A stretch of DNA of 64,000 nt from Lutispora sp041687175 (GTDB lineage: Bacteria; Bacillota; Clostridia; Lutisporales; Lutisporaceae): positions 1 to 64,000 of the forward strand of contig NZ_JAWLCK010000002.1 in the NCBI RefSeq assembly GCF_041687175.1, given 5' to 3'. Each line of letters begins with the position of its first letter. Within the stretch, counting starts at the first letter, position 1. This document shows positions 33,256 to 42,984 of the stretch, one piece after another. The position numbers were made by a program, and so were the translations under genes. The notes below the pieces were generated by a model that was not told where the DNA came from, made no database searches, and saw only the letters and a program-made list of their open reading frames with translations.

Positions 33256-34431
33256 ATGAATAGATATTATGTTGATCTGCATGTACATGTAGGGCGCTCG
33301 TCTAAGGGTAAAGAAGTGAAGAAAGCCACTGCAAATAATCTGACATTTGAGAATGTTGCTTATGAAGCCTACAGGAAAGGCATAGATGTGATAGGTGTGG
33401 TTGACTGTATATCTCCATATATACTGGAAGATATCAATGAACTGATAGATAAAGGAGAAATGGTGGAAAAGAACGGTGGAGGCATAGAGTATAGAGGCAG
33501 ACAAACCTTACTATTGGGAGCGGAAATAGAAACTCATGAAAGGCGTGGCTGCAGCGCCCATTCACTGTGTTTCTTCCCTAGCCTCAAACATATAACAGAT
33601 TTTTCAAATGAAATGAGAAAGCACATCAAAAACATCTGGGCATTTAGCCTGATGAGCCACTTAACAGGACAGGAACTGTTTGATATTGTTGAAGCCTTTG
33701 GTGGTGTTTATATGCCAGCCCATGCCTTTACACCTCACAAAAGCTTCTATGGCAACTGTTGTGAATCCCTCCATGAGATATTCGATGATAGATCCCTTGA
33801 AAAAATACTTTCAGTTGAGTTGGGCCTGAGTGCAGATTCAATGATGGCAAGTCAACTGAGCGAACTGGATGGGAAAAGCTTTACAAGCAATTCGGATGCT
33901 CATTCACTGCCTAAGATGGGGAGGGAGTATAACATATTTGAGATGGAAGATACCAGTTATGAAGAAGTGCTGAAAGCCCTTTGGGGTAGGGATGGCAGGA
34001 AGATTATTGCCAATTATGGATTGAACCCCAAATTAGGCAAATATCATAGATCTTATTGCGATACCTGTGGTAAGGTAATAGAAGGAGAACCTCCTGTACT
34101 GAAATGTCCTATGTCTGATAAACATAAAGTAGTGGTAGGAGTTAGGGATAGATTGGAGATTATCAAAGATAGAGATTATCCAGAAATGCAATCAAGACCT
34201 CCCTATAACTATCAGATACCCCTTGAATTTATCCCGAAAGTAGGTCCTAAAACCATTGACAAGCTGATTGATCATTTTGGCAGTGAAATGAAAGTACTGC
34301 ATGATGCCAGCTATGGGGAGATTGCAGAAGTGGTGAAGGAAGATATGGCACGAAATATAGTTTTGGCAAGGGAAGGCAAACTGGGCATAGATGTCGGCGG
34401 CGGAGGAGTATACGGCAGGATAGAGGTGTAA
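33256..34431 (+). CDS. Endonuclease Q family protein (PHP domain)
   Basis: The protein has 391 residues. An N-terminal PHP domain (YYVDLHVHVGRSS, later PAHAFTPHKSFYG and SNSDAHS) supplies metal ligands. A four-cysteine zinc site follows (YCDTCGKVIEG then LKCPMSDKH), then a helix-hairpin-helix-like segment (IPKVGPKTIDKLI). EndoQ cleaves DNA beside deaminated bases; it is best known in archaea and a few bacteria. ATG 33256 is preferred over the frame opening at 33217. It lies three bases before the RNase Z gene. Confidence 0.86.
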   Translation: MNRYYVDLHVHVGRSSKGKEVKKATANNLTFENVAYEAYRKGIDVIGVVDCISPYILEDINELIDKGEMVEKNGGGIEYRGRQTLLLGAEIETHERRGCSAHSLCFFPSLKHITDFSNEMRKHIKNIWAFSLMSHLTGQELFDIVEAFGGVYMPAHAFTPHKSFYGNCCESLHEIFDDRSLEKILSVELGLSADSMMASQLSELDGKSFTSNSDAHSLPKMGREYNIFEMEDTSYEEVLKALWGRDGRKIIANYGLNPKLGKYHRSYCDTCGKVIEGEPPVLKCPMSDKHKVVVGVRDRLEIIKDRDYPEMQSRPPYNYQIPLEFIPKVGPKTIDKLIDHFGSEMKVLHDASYGEIAEVVKEDMARNIVLAREGKLGIDVGGGGVYGRIEV

Positions 34432-34434
34432 ACT

Positions 34435-35391
34435 ATGATTGATGTAACATTACTGGGAAGCGGGGGAAGTATGCCTATGCCAAACAGATTTCTATCATCC
34501 CTCCTTATCAGTTATAAAGGAAGAAAGATACTCATAGATTGTGGAGAAGGAACTCAGGTAGCCATGAGAAGTATGAATACCGGCTTTAAAAACATCGATA
34601 TGATCTGTATCACTCATCTACATGGAGATCATATATTTGGTTTGCCCGGGCTCATATCTACCATGAGAAACAGCGAAAGGACAGAAAAGATAAAAATAAT
34701 AGGGCCGGAAGGGACTCGTGAGGTACTTAAGGGGCTCCTGAGTCCTATTACATATATGCCTTTTGATCTGGATATAATTGAAAGCCCACAGAAAACTTTA
34801 AGAATTGTAAAATCATCAATAGCATTGGAAGTTAAAGAGTATGAGGAACCTGAGAGTGCTGATATGCTCCTTTCAACTCTAATGCTGGAGCATTCATCAC
34901 CCTGTTTAGGTTATTCTTTTTACTTGCCTAGGAACCCAAAATTCTCTGTGGAAAAGGCAGAATTAAATAAAGTACCTATGGAAATATGGGGAAGGCTTCA
35001 AAAAGGGGAAACTGTTGTGCATGACAATATGACTTATGAACCTCATATGGTTTTAGGGGAGAAGAGAAGGGGTATAAAAGTCAGTTTTATATCCGATACC
35101 AGGCCCATAGAAGCCATACCAGATTTCATAAAAGAAAGCGATTTGCTTATATGCGAGGGTACTTATGGATATGATGGAGATATTGAAAAAGCCCAGCGAA
35201 ATAAGCATATGACCTTCAAAGAAGCTGCAATGCTTGCCAAAGAGGGGGAAGTAAGAGAACTATTATTGACCCATTTCAGCCCATCCATGGATAAGCCGGA
35301 GATTTACAGGCAAAATGCAGCAGACATATTTGCTGATGTGATAATCGGTTATGACGGATATACAAAGACAATATCCTTTCAGGACAGATAA
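34435..35391 (+). CDS. rnz: Ribonuclease Z
   Basis: The protein has 318 residues of the metallo-beta-lactamase fold: the TLLGSGGSMPMPNR opening, the HLHGDH zinc motif near 60, ISDTRP and the C-terminal LLLTHFSP. RNase Z cuts the 3' trailer of tRNA precursors. The spacing of glycine and zinc residues is standard, and the length is as expected. AGAGGTG precedes the ATG. It shares a transcript with endonuclease Q. Confidence 0.88.
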   Translation: MIDVTLLGSGGSMPMPNRFLSSLLISYKGRKILIDCGEGTQVAMRSMNTGFKNIDMICITHLHGDHIFGLPGLISTMRNSERTEKIKIIGPEGTREVLKGLLSPITYMPFDLDIIESPQKTLRIVKSSIALEVKEYEEPESADMLLSTLMLEHSSPCLGYSFYLPRNPKFSVEKAELNKVPMEIWGRLQKGETVVHDNMTYEPHMVLGEKRRGIKVSFISDTRPIEAIPDFIKESDLLICEGTYGYDGDIEKAQRNKHMTFKEAAMLAKEGEVRELLLTHFSPSMDKPEIYRQNAADIFADVIIGYDGYTKTISFQDR

Positions 35392-35481
35392 AATTTTCTC
35401 CTTCTATTTACAGAGTGGCTTGGAGGAAGAAGTACTTTTCTTTATAACTTCTGCATGAGATAAATATATATGATTAAAACG

Positions 35482-35518
35482 ACGAGTAGAATGATAATTT
35501 ATAGTTCTACTCGTTTTT
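35482..35518 (+). terminator. Terminator after rnz
   Basis: ACGAGTAGAA (35482-35491) and TTCTACTCGT (35505-35514) are followed by TTTT. Confidence 0.85.
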
Positions 35519-35587
35519 CATTTATTCAATAGTCCTGTTGACAAGCAGATTTTATGAGGGAGATTAATCTTAGTAGTTAAGAAAGAA

Positions 35588-35631
35588 TTAGGTTGAATTA
35601 GGTTAATAGAAACCATCCTATTGCAACCTAA
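35588..35631. promoter_or_regulatory. Candidate upstream activating sites for the peptide operon
   Basis: TTAGGTTG (35588-35595), TTAGGTTA (35598-35605) and the inverted CAACCTAA (35624-35631) cluster 125-165 bases upstream of the sigma-54 promoter, the normal distance for enhancer binding. There is no T-run, so the inverted repeat is unlikely to be a terminator. The activator at 47313 is the likely binder. A separate hairpin at 35641-35671 (AAAACACC with GGAGTGTTTT) lies between these sites and the promoter. Confidence 0.5.
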
Positions 35632-35751
35632 TATAACTTAAAAACACCATATTTTTCATTGGAGTGTTTTTAAAATATTCCAATGCCGGACAATGTGGAT
35701 TTTTTTCCTTGCCACACAAACATAAATAAATAAATGATTCATTTTTTAATT

Positions 35752-35768
35752 TTGGCACGGTATTTGCT
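35752..35768 (+). promoter_or_regulatory. Sigma-54 (-24/-12) promoter of the peptide operon
   Basis: TTGGCACGGTATTTGC has GG at 35754-35755 and GC at 35766-35767, ten bases apart. The first nine bases equal those of the promoter at 6727. It is 49 bases upstream of the first gene. Confidence 0.88.
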
Positions 35769-35816
35769 TATTAATTAGGCTATTAATATTTATAAATAAG
35801 TTGGAGGGTGCCGCAG

Positions 35817-36788
35817 ATGACAAAACTACTAGAATTCAAGGATTACAGCATGGGGTTTAAAGATGATAATGGAAATATATACAATTTGCTGGATAAAATC
35901 ACATTTCATATAGAGGAAGGTAAAGCCTTGGGTGTGGTAGGAGAATCTGGATGCGGTAAAAGTATGACAAGTTTGTCCGTTATGAGATTACTGCCATCGA
36001 ATATGGTTTTACAAGGTGGCCAGATTTTATATAAAGGTGAAGATTTGCTGAAGAAGTCTGAGTCTGATATGCAAAAAGTAAGGGGCAAAGACATATCAAT
36101 GGTCTTTCAAGAACCTATGACATCTTTGAATCCTGTTTTAACAGTTGGATTCCAGATAGGTGAAGTGCTAAAGAAACATTTTCCTGATATGAGCAAAGAG
36201 CAAATAAGGAAAAAGGTAATCGAACAGTTGGATATGGTAGGCATACCAAGCCCTGAGAAAAGAGTTAACCAATATCCTCATGAGTTTTCGGGAGGCATGA
36301 GACAGAGAGTAATGATAGCCATGGCAGTAATATGCCAGCCCAATTTGTTGATTGCAGATGAACCTACAACTGCCCTCGATGTTACTATTCAGGCTCAGGT
36401 ATTGGATTTAATGGTAAAACTAAAGGATAAGGGTTCTCTGATGCTTATAACCCACAACCTAGGAATTGTATCTGAGATATGTGATGAGGTTGTAGTAATG
36501 TATGCCGGAAGAGTAGTTGAAAAAGGCAGCATGGAAGAAATATTTGATAATCCGTGCCATCCATATACAAAGGGACTTATGGAAGCAATACCATCATTGA
36601 CTAATAAAAAGGAGGAGTTGTACTCCATACCAGGCACGGTTCCCATAGCCAAGAACTTTGCTTCTGGCTGCAGATTTGCAGATAGATGCAGCCTATGTAT
36701 GGGAGACTGCAAGGACAGTGTTCCTCCCATGAAAGAGATTAGCCCTAATCATTATGTACAATGCTGGTTGGACTTTGAAGGGAGGTAA
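35817..36788 (+). CDS. Oligopeptide ABC transporter ATPase (OppD/DppD-like)
   Basis: The protein has 323 residues: Walker A GESGCGKS, the Q-loop VFQEPMTSLNPV, FSGGMRQRVMIAMA, Walker B IADEPTTALDVTIQ and the C-terminal Cys-rich GCRFADRCSLCMGDC that binds an iron-sulfur cluster in DppD-type subunits. It powers peptide import with the neighbouring OppF-like ATPase. ATG 35817 has GGAGGG eight bases upstream; GTG 35808 overlaps that site. It is first in the sigma-54 operon. Confidence 0.9.
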   Translation: MTKLLEFKDYSMGFKDDNGNIYNLLDKITFHIEEGKALGVVGESGCGKSMTSLSVMRLLPSNMVLQGGQILYKGEDLLKKSESDMQKVRGKDISMVFQEPMTSLNPVLTVGFQIGEVLKKHFPDMSKEQIRKKVIEQLDMVGIPSPEKRVNQYPHEFSGGMRQRVMIAMAVICQPNLLIADEPTTALDVTIQAQVLDLMVKLKDKGSLMLITHNLGIVSEICDEVVVMYAGRVVEKGSMEEIFDNPCHPYTKGLMEAIPSLTNKKEELYSIPGTVPIAKNFASGCRFADRCSLCMGDCKDSVPPMKEISPNHYVQCWLDFEGR

Positions 36789-36793
36789 TGAAT

Positions 36794-37789
36794 ATGGGAG
36801 ATAAAATATTAGAGGTTAAAGATTTAACTAAATACTTTGAAGTATCCAGTGGTTTATTTGGAAAAAAGAAGTATGTACATGCAGTAGAAAAGGTAAGCTT
36901 TGATTTATATAAATCCGAGACCCTTGGAATAGTAGGTGAATCAGGTTCAGGGAAATCCACATTGGGAAGAGTTCTTTTAAAGCTTATAAAGCAAACTTCA
37001 GGAAAAGTTTTATACAAGGGAAAGGACATAATGCAATTGAATTCCAAAGATTTTGGGAAAATAAGGAGAGAACTACAGATGGTTTTTCAGGATCCCTATG
37101 CTTCTCTCAACCCCAGAATTAAAATTGGTGATTCCATAGCAGAACCACTTACAGCTAACAACATTGCAGCAAACTATGATGAGGCAAAGAAAAAGGTTTA
37201 TGAATTATTGGACTTGGTAGGTCTTCAACCTGAATTATATGAGCGTTACCCTTATGAATTTTCCGGTGGACAGCGTCAGCGTATCAGTATAGCTAGAGCT
37301 TTAGCATTAGAGCCTAAGATACTGGTTTGTGATGAGGCAGTGTCTGCCTTGGATGTTTCTGTACAAGCCCAGATACTTAATCTCTTCAATAGCTTAAAGA
37401 AGAAGCTGGATTTGACCTATTTATTCATCAGCCATGATTTATCCGTAGTAAAGCATATAAGCGACAGAATTCTGGTAATGTATTTGGGAGAAATCATGGA
37501 ATTGGCAACGACAGAGCAAATATTCAGCAAAACATTCCATCCTTATACAGAGGCTTTGATATCTGCCATACCCGATCCGGCTGAAAGAGGGAAAAAGAAG
37601 AGAATTATACTTGAAGGTGATATAACCAGTCCCATTGATCCTCCGCCAGGCTGCCGATTTGCAAGCAGATGCTTTAAAACCATGGAGATATGCAAATGTC
37701 AGCACCCTGAAATGATTGAGGTGGAGCCGGGGCATTTTGTTCGATGTCATTTATATTCAGAGGGGAAGGAGGACTGCCAAAGTGCTTAA
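36794..37789 (+). CDS. Oligopeptide ABC transporter ATPase (OppF/DppF-like)
   Basis: The protein has 331 residues with the OppF pattern: GESGSGKST, the VFQDPYASLNPR Q-loop, FSGGQRQRISIARAL, VCDEAVSALDVSVQ, and a C-terminal PPGCRFASRC cysteine motif. ATG 36794 has GGGAGG eight bases upstream; ATG 36788 is only two bases from it. Its 3' end overlaps the permease start at 37782 by eight bases, so the genes are coupled. Confidence 0.9.
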   Translation: MGDKILEVKDLTKYFEVSSGLFGKKKYVHAVEKVSFDLYKSETLGIVGESGSGKSTLGRVLLKLIKQTSGKVLYKGKDIMQLNSKDFGKIRRELQMVFQDPYASLNPRIKIGDSIAEPLTANNIAANYDEAKKKVYELLDLVGLQPELYERYPYEFSGGQRQRISIARALALEPKILVCDEAVSALDVSVQAQILNLFNSLKKKLDLTYLFISHDLSVVKHISDRILVMYLGEIMELATTEQIFSKTFHPYTEALISAIPDPAERGKKKRIILEGDITSPIDPPPGCRFASRCFKTMEICKCQHPEMIEVEPGHFVRCHLYSEGKEDCQSA

Positions 37790-38744
37790 ATACATGATAA
37801 GAAGAGGACTAAAAGGCCTCTTGACCATATTTGTATCCGTTACAATTACGTTTTTTATCATAAGGCTTATGCCTGCTGATCCTGTAAGTCTTCTGGTTGA
37901 CCCAAAGATGGGACCAGAAGTTCAGGAAGCGATGATGAAGCAGTTCGGTTTGGACAAGCCGTTGATAGAACAATACTTCATTTTTATTAAGGAGGCTATG
38001 GTTGGAAATTTGGGAGTTTCCTTTAAAACCAGGCAGCCGGTAGCAGAGGTAATAATGGAGAAGCTGCCTTGGACGCTGTTACTATTGACTACTACAGTTG
38101 CATTTTCTTTATTGATAGGGATACCTTTAGGAATGTTGTCAGCAAAGAAAAAGAATCAGTTTTTCGATAAGTTGGTCAGTACCCTTGTAGTTATAGGAAT
38201 TTCAATGTTTATACCATTTTTGTCCTTTGCATTACTGTATATATTTGCATACCTGCTTAGGCTGTTTCCTACTGGCGGAGCTTATACACCGCCACCGAAA
38301 GAAGGATTTGAATATTTTATGGATGTAGCCAGACATGTAGCGCTGCCGGCTCTAACTTTGGTTATAAGCAATGTGGGTACAATTATACTCTACACACGAA
38401 ATGGTATGGTTGATGTCTTCAAAGAAGATTATATCAGAACGGCATTTTCAAAGGGTTGGAATGATAAATATGTAGTTCGCACTCATGCCCTTAAAAATGC
38501 GTTGATTCCTACCATAACAGTAACTGGTTTGATGATAGGCACCATGGTAGGAGGCGCCGTAATGACTGAGACTGTTTATGCATGGCCGGGTATAGGAAGG
38601 TTGGTTTATGACTCTGTAAGCGCTTTGGATTATCCTGTGCTTCAAGGAGCTTTCCTTGTGTTAGCTATAGCGGTAGTTGTCATGAGTATAATTACGGATT
38701 TAGCAGTGGCCTGGTTAGATCCTCGCATCAAATTAGGAGGTTAG
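37782..38744 (+). CDS. Oligopeptide ABC transporter permease (OppB/DppB-like)
   Basis: The protein has 320 residues with six membrane segments. Landmarks: the YMIRRGLKGLLTIFVS first helix, FIIRLMPADPV, the LGVSFKTRQPV loop, an EAA-type loop TAFSKGWNDKYVVRTHALKN and VMTETVYAWPGIGRL. GTG 37782 with AAGGAGGA eight bases upstream is chosen over the longer frame, which would reach far into the ATPase gene. It pairs with the DppC-type permease four bases downstream. Confidence 0.9.
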   Translation: MLKYMIRRGLKGLLTIFVSVTITFFIIRLMPADPVSLLVDPKMGPEVQEAMMKQFGLDKPLIEQYFIFIKEAMVGNLGVSFKTRQPVAEVIMEKLPWTLLLLTTTVAFSLLIGIPLGMLSAKKKNQFFDKLVSTLVVIGISMFIPFLSFALLYIFAYLLRLFPTGGAYTPPPKEGFEYFMDVARHVALPALTLVISNVGTIILYTRNGMVDVFKEDYIRTAFSKGWNDKYVVRTHALKNALIPTITVTGLMIGTMVGGAVMTETVYAWPGIGRLVYDSVSALDYPVLQGAFLVLAIAVVVMSIITDLAVAWLDPRIKLGG

Positions 38745-38748
38745 GTAA

Positions 38749-39591
38749 ATGGAGAGAAGAACATTTTTGCAAACATTTTTGAAAAATAAGCTGGCAGTGA
38801 TAGGATTTATTGGAGTGCTTTTAATTGCATTGTCAGGACTTTTTGCTCCATTTATTGCTCCCTACCCCACAGGCTACGGATCAGAAATTTTGGAATCTCC
38901 TTCAGCAAAACACTGGTTTGGAACCGATGGACTAGGACTAGATGTATTTGCGGAAGTAATATGGGGAGCCAGAACTTCATTGTATGTTTCCTTAATGGCT
39001 GTAGTGGTAGCAGCGGTGATAGGCATTCCTGCAGGCTTGATATCCGGGTATAAGAAAGGCATTATAGGTTCAATTATTGATGCAATAATTGATATATTTC
39101 TTACCCTACCGGTTTTACCTCTTATGATAGTTATTGCGGCTATAGTGGGTTCTTCCATAAATAATGTAGCTATAGTTATTGGTTTGTTCTCATGGCCATC
39201 ACTGGCGAGAGTAACGAGAAACTCCACAATGAAAATATCTGAGATGCAATTTATAGAAGCTGCGAGATGTTTAGGTATACCATCCAGAACAATTCTGTTC
39301 AAGCATATTTTATTGAATATTGCAGGACCTGTTTTGGTCAACTTGACTTTGGTTATGGCGACGGCTGTTTTATCTGAGTCAAGCTTGAGCTTCCTTGGCC
39401 TTGGTGACCCAACAACCTGGTCATGGGGAACTATTTTGAAAAAAGCTTGGGATGCAGGTGCAGTAATAGATACTCCAAACCCTTGGTGGTGGTGGTTTTT
39501 CACAAGCTTTTTCATAATGCTATATGTAATTTGTTTTAATTTATTCGGTAACGGCATAAACGATGCACTTAATCCGAAAGCAAGAGAATAA
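38749..39591 (+). CDS. Oligopeptide ABC transporter permease (OppC/DppC-like)
   Basis: The protein has 280 residues: a FLKNKLAVIGFIGVL first segment, the periplasmic HWFGTDGLGLDVFAEVIWGARTS-type element (split here as HWFGTDGLGLDVF plus GARTSL), and the EAA loop EAARCLGIPSRTILFKHIL, then ESSLSFLGLGDPTTWSWG. The last part is a Trp-rich tail. It forms the channel with the DppB-type subunit. AGGAGG precedes the ATG. Confidence 0.9.
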   Translation: MERRTFLQTFLKNKLAVIGFIGVLLIALSGLFAPFIAPYPTGYGSEILESPSAKHWFGTDGLGLDVFAEVIWGARTSLYVSLMAVVVAAVIGIPAGLISGYKKGIIGSIIDAIIDIFLTLPVLPLMIVIAAIVGSSINNVAIVIGLFSWPSLARVTRNSTMKISEMQFIEAARCLGIPSRTILFKHILLNIAGPVLVNLTLVMATAVLSESSLSFLGLGDPTTWSWGTILKKAWDAGAVIDTPNPWWWWFFTSFFIMLYVICFNLFGNGINDALNPKARE

Positions 39592-39604
39592 GGAGGAAAG
39601 ATAT

Positions 39605-41215
39605 ATGCATGATTTGATAATCCGCAATGGCTATATTGTAAATGGTACCGGTGAGAAAGGCTTTATCGGAGATATAGCCGTAGATGGAGATAGGATAAGC
39701 AGAATCGATTTAATGATCCATGAAAAAGGTTTAAAGGAAATAGATGCAGCAGGTAAAGTGGTCATTCCCGGTTTCATAGATCCCCATGTTCATGAAGAAT
39801 GGGTATGTATGATTGATGGTACCTATGAATTATTTTTACGACAGGGTGTCACCACAGTAGTAAATGGCAATTGCGGCCATTCTATAGTTCCCGGACCTGT
39901 TGATAATGTCATCGAGTATTACTATGGCAATGGTCTCATGAGCGATAAGCAGAGAGATGATTATAAGAAAAGATTTCCCGATTGGAATGATTATGCTGGA
40001 TACAAAAAAGCAGTAGAGGAAAAGGGTACCAACATTAATTTTGTAACATTGTTAGGTCATGGTACCATTAGATGGTCTGTAATGGGCGGTGCTTTTGACA
40101 GGCCACCAACACCGGAGGAAGCAGAAAAAATAGAAAGCATAATTAGGCACAATATGGAACAGGGTGCCTGGGGCATATCCTTCGGACTGGATTATGTGCC
40201 AAGCAGGTATGCAGATATGGATGAGTTGGTTACTGTGGCTAATCTTATTAAGGAGTATGACGGAGTAGCAGCAGCCCATCTTAGGCAGTCCATAGGAGTT
40301 AAGGAAGCCACTGATGAATTTATAGAAGTAGGCAGACGATCCGGTGTAAAGATACAGGTTTCCCATCTTAAGGCTACATGCCCCGAAGCCTTTGAAGCTG
40401 TAGCCAAGGCTGCAGGTGAAGGTATTAGGATATTGACAGATACAATACCTCGAAGCACAGGTCATTGCACAAGCAAGGCTAGGCTTATCCAGTTTATTAT
40501 GGCTGTATCAGATGAGCTATTTGCAGCAGGAACTGAAGGAGTAAAGAAGGCTCTTAAGACTAAAGAGGGAAGAGAAATAATTAAAAAGGATGCATACATT
40601 TTCGCCGGAGATAAATCGGATAAGTATGTGATTCTATCCCAGGATCCCCACCTGGAGGGAAGAACTGTAAAGGATATTGCTGAGGAAAGAGGCATAGATC
40701 CAGATGAATGCATGCTGGATTTGATAGCCGATGAAAATAATTATGTTTTCTGGCTGGGAGGCCCATCCAGGGCTGATTTCCCTGATGCGGGACATGCAGA
40801 TTCCATTGTGTCAAATCCTTATGTATGTGTAGGTACTGATGAAATATTAGGCGATGTGGAAGACCCTTATGATTGGTATGAGCTTCAAAGAAGAGGCGGT
40901 TTTCCAATATTCATGCAGATGTATCTTTCCAAAGATGTTCCTGTAGAAGAAATTGTGAGAAGAAATACTTCCATGGTAGCCAGACACTTTGGTATTGCCA
41001 ATAGGGGAGAGCTTAAAAATGGCTATTATGCAGATATATCAGTCATAGATCTTGAAAATTATAGATTCCCATCTCCAAAGGAGATTGATTATAGAAAACC
41101 TCTGACTGTGGCAGAAGGTGTTGATACAGTAATAGTTAACGGCAAAATTGCCATAGAAAATGGTCAACTTAAATCACCACATTCAGGGAGAGTATTAGAT
41201 AGGGATACAAAATAG
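39605..41215 (+). CDS. N-acyl-D-amino-acid deacylase family amidohydrolase
   Basis: The protein has 536 residues. The composite amidohydrolase fold opens LIIRNGYIVNGTG and places the metal-binding H-x-H in IDPHVHEEW; VNGNCGHS, a QVSHLKA His block and a late FPDAGHADSIV segment follow the D-aminoacylase pattern. Family members cleave N-acyl-D-amino acids or dihydro-ring and D-peptide bonds. ATG 39605 has AAGGAGG upstream. Being inside a peptide-import operon suggests that imported peptides contain D-residues or N-acyl caps. Confidence 0.82.
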   Translation: MHDLIIRNGYIVNGTGEKGFIGDIAVDGDRISRIDLMIHEKGLKEIDAAGKVVIPGFIDPHVHEEWVCMIDGTYELFLRQGVTTVVNGNCGHSIVPGPVDNVIEYYYGNGLMSDKQRDDYKKRFPDWNDYAGYKKAVEEKGTNINFVTLLGHGTIRWSVMGGAFDRPPTPEEAEKIESIIRHNMEQGAWGISFGLDYVPSRYADMDELVTVANLIKEYDGVAAAHLRQSIGVKEATDEFIEVGRRSGVKIQVSHLKATCPEAFEAVAKAAGEGIRILTDTIPRSTGHCTSKARLIQFIMAVSDELFAAGTEGVKKALKTKEGREIIKKDAYIFAGDKSDKYVILSQDPHLEGRTVKDIAEERGIDPDECMLDLIADENNYVFWLGGPSRADFPDAGHADSIVSNPYVCVGTDEILGDVEDPYDWYELQRRGGFPIFMQMYLSKDVPVEEIVRRNTSMVARHFGIANRGELKNGYYADISVIDLENYRFPSPKEIDYRKPLTVAEGVDTVIVNGKIAIENGQLKSPHSGRVLDRDTK

Positions 41216-41232
41216 AGGGAGGAATAAACAAA

Positions 41233-42885
41233 ATGAAAAAAAGTACAACAGTATTATTAACATCACTTTTATTAGTGCTTTCATTGTTAGTTACTGCATG
41301 TGGGGGAAATAATCAGCAAAACGTTGAACCACCTGCACAGAATGAGAGTAATGCTGCAGCAGAGCCTGCAGTAGGAGGAGAGCTAGTAATAGGTATAACT
41401 GGAGACCCATACAATTTAGCAACATGGTTATCTAATGACATGAATTCATCATTGGTGATGAATCTTGCATTACCACCTTTGATGGTTACAGATGATAGTG
41501 GAAACAAGGTTCCATATATACTAAAAAGCTGTGAAATAAGCGATGATGCAAAGGTATATACGGTAACATTACATGATGGACTTACATGGCATGATGGTAA
41601 AGAATTTACAGCTGATGATTTAGCTTTTACAGCAGAATATGTTGCTAAGCATAAACTGGGATACGGTGCTGATATGTATTCCAATGTTGAAAAAATGGAG
41701 ATAGTAGACAAAACTACAATTAAATACTATTTAAAAAATCCACAGGTAAATTTTATGTCTCAGGTAGGTTTCTGGGTGGATGTAATGCCAAAACACATTT
41801 ATGAAAATGTAGATGATCCAATGAACTTTGAATACAATGGTGTGGGCTATGGACCATACAAACTAGTTGATTATAGAAAAGGCGAATATTATTCCTTTGA
41901 AAGAGTAGAAAATTGGCCTTTAGCCAATGATGGAAAAGGTGCTTATATTGAAAATATCACATTTAGAGTTTTCCCAGATGCTAATGCTTTAGTATTGGCA
42001 ATGAAGAATGGTGAAGTTCATGTTTCCGGCTCCGCACTGCCTGTAGCAGCACAAAAGCAGTTGGAAGCTTCGTCCAATGAATTCGGGATAAAGAAAGTAA
42101 ATTCTTTAGGCTACGGATATTTCTCATTCAGCTATAAGAATGAATTGCTAAAAGATTTTAATGTTCGTAAAGCAATTGCAATGACAATAGACAGAGATGC
42201 TCTTGTTAATACTGCAATGCAAGGTGGAGCTATAAAAATGGAGACACCAATATCCCCTGTATATACAGATTTGGTAAAATCAAATATTACTTTCCCTGCC
42301 TTTGATGTAGAAGGAGCAAAAAGCCTTCTTGAGTCTTCAGGATATGTTGATAAGGATAATGATGGCGTAAGGGAGTCAGCTTCAGGCAAGAAGCTTGAAT
42401 TTGAATTGATATACAGGACAACCACAGCTAATATTGATTCTATTGCCAATATATTCAAAGCAAACGCAGAGAAAGCTGGAATAAAGATAAATCTGAAGCC
42501 TGTCGATCCTGCAACATATACTGATAAGGTTACAAACCAGAGGAACTATGACATTAATGTTATAGATTGGGGTGTAATTGACGACCCTGATTCATCTCTG
42601 AGTACTGTATATGCTTCAAATGCACAGCTTAACTTTATGAATTACAAAAATGAAAAGATGGATGAACTTCTGGCAAAATCAATGCAAGAAGCAAATTATG
42701 AAGAGCGTATAAAGATCATGGATGAGTTCCAGAAAGAATTTGTAAATGAACTTCCTGCAATCAACACATGGGTCAGAGTTAATGCTTATGGATATTCTAA
42801 GAACTTTGAAGGATGGGATTTAACTCCTGGACTTTATGGTGTAGTGGATGCCAAGGATATAGTTAAGGTTTATCAAGTAAAGTAA
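41233..42885 (+). CDS. Peptide-binding lipoprotein of the ABC transporter (SBP family 5)
   Basis: The protein has 550 residues. A signal peptide with lipobox (LVTAC, Cys 23) anchors it outside. After a Gln/Asn/Ala-rich linker, the family-5 pattern appears: NLALPPLMVTDDSGN, YTVTLHDGLTWHDGKEFTAD and DFNVRKAIAMTIDRD. It delivers peptides to the DppBC channel. GAGGGAGGA precedes the ATG. A hairpin after it may reduce transcription into the peptidase genes. Confidence 0.92.
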   Translation: MKKSTTVLLTSLLLVLSLLVTACGGNNQQNVEPPAQNESNAAAEPAVGGELVIGITGDPYNLATWLSNDMNSSLVMNLALPPLMVTDDSGNKVPYILKSCEISDDAKVYTVTLHDGLTWHDGKEFTADDLAFTAEYVAKHKLGYGADMYSNVEKMEIVDKTTIKYYLKNPQVNFMSQVGFWVDVMPKHIYENVDDPMNFEYNGVGYGPYKLVDYRKGEYYSFERVENWPLANDGKGAYIENITFRVFPDANALVLAMKNGEVHVSGSALPVAAQKQLEASSNEFGIKKVNSLGYGYFSFSYKNELLKDFNVRKAIAMTIDRDALVNTAMQGGAIKMETPISPVYTDLVKSNITFPAFDVEGAKSLLESSGYVDKDNDGVRESASGKKLEFELIYRTTTANIDSIANIFKANAEKAGIKINLKPVDPATYTDKVTNQRNYDINVIDWGVIDDPDSSLSTVYASNAQLNFMNYKNEKMDELLAKSMQEANYEERIKIMDEFQKEFVNELPAINTWVRVNAYGYSKNFEGWDLTPGLYGVVDAKDIVKVYQVK

Positions 42886-42896
42886 AAGAGATGAAA

Positions 42897-42931
42897 GAAG
42901 GATATGAGCCATTCATAGGTTCATATCCTTC
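42897..42931 (+). terminator. Hairpin between the binding protein and peptidase genes
   Basis: GAAGGATATGAGCC pairs with GGTTCATATCCTTC around a seven-base loop. Only a short T-poor tail follows, so it may act as an mRNA-stabilising or partial terminator structure that favours high levels of the binding protein. Confidence 0.55.
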
Positions 42932-42984
42932 ACTCCTAAATTATGGTTTCATTATAAAGAGGCATTACTGGAGGCAGTATTACT

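Noticed and set aside
38874..39557. Minus-strand open frame of about 227 codons opposite the DppC permease
   Set aside because: No recognisable protein, no ribosome site; the plus-strand permease explains the sequence.
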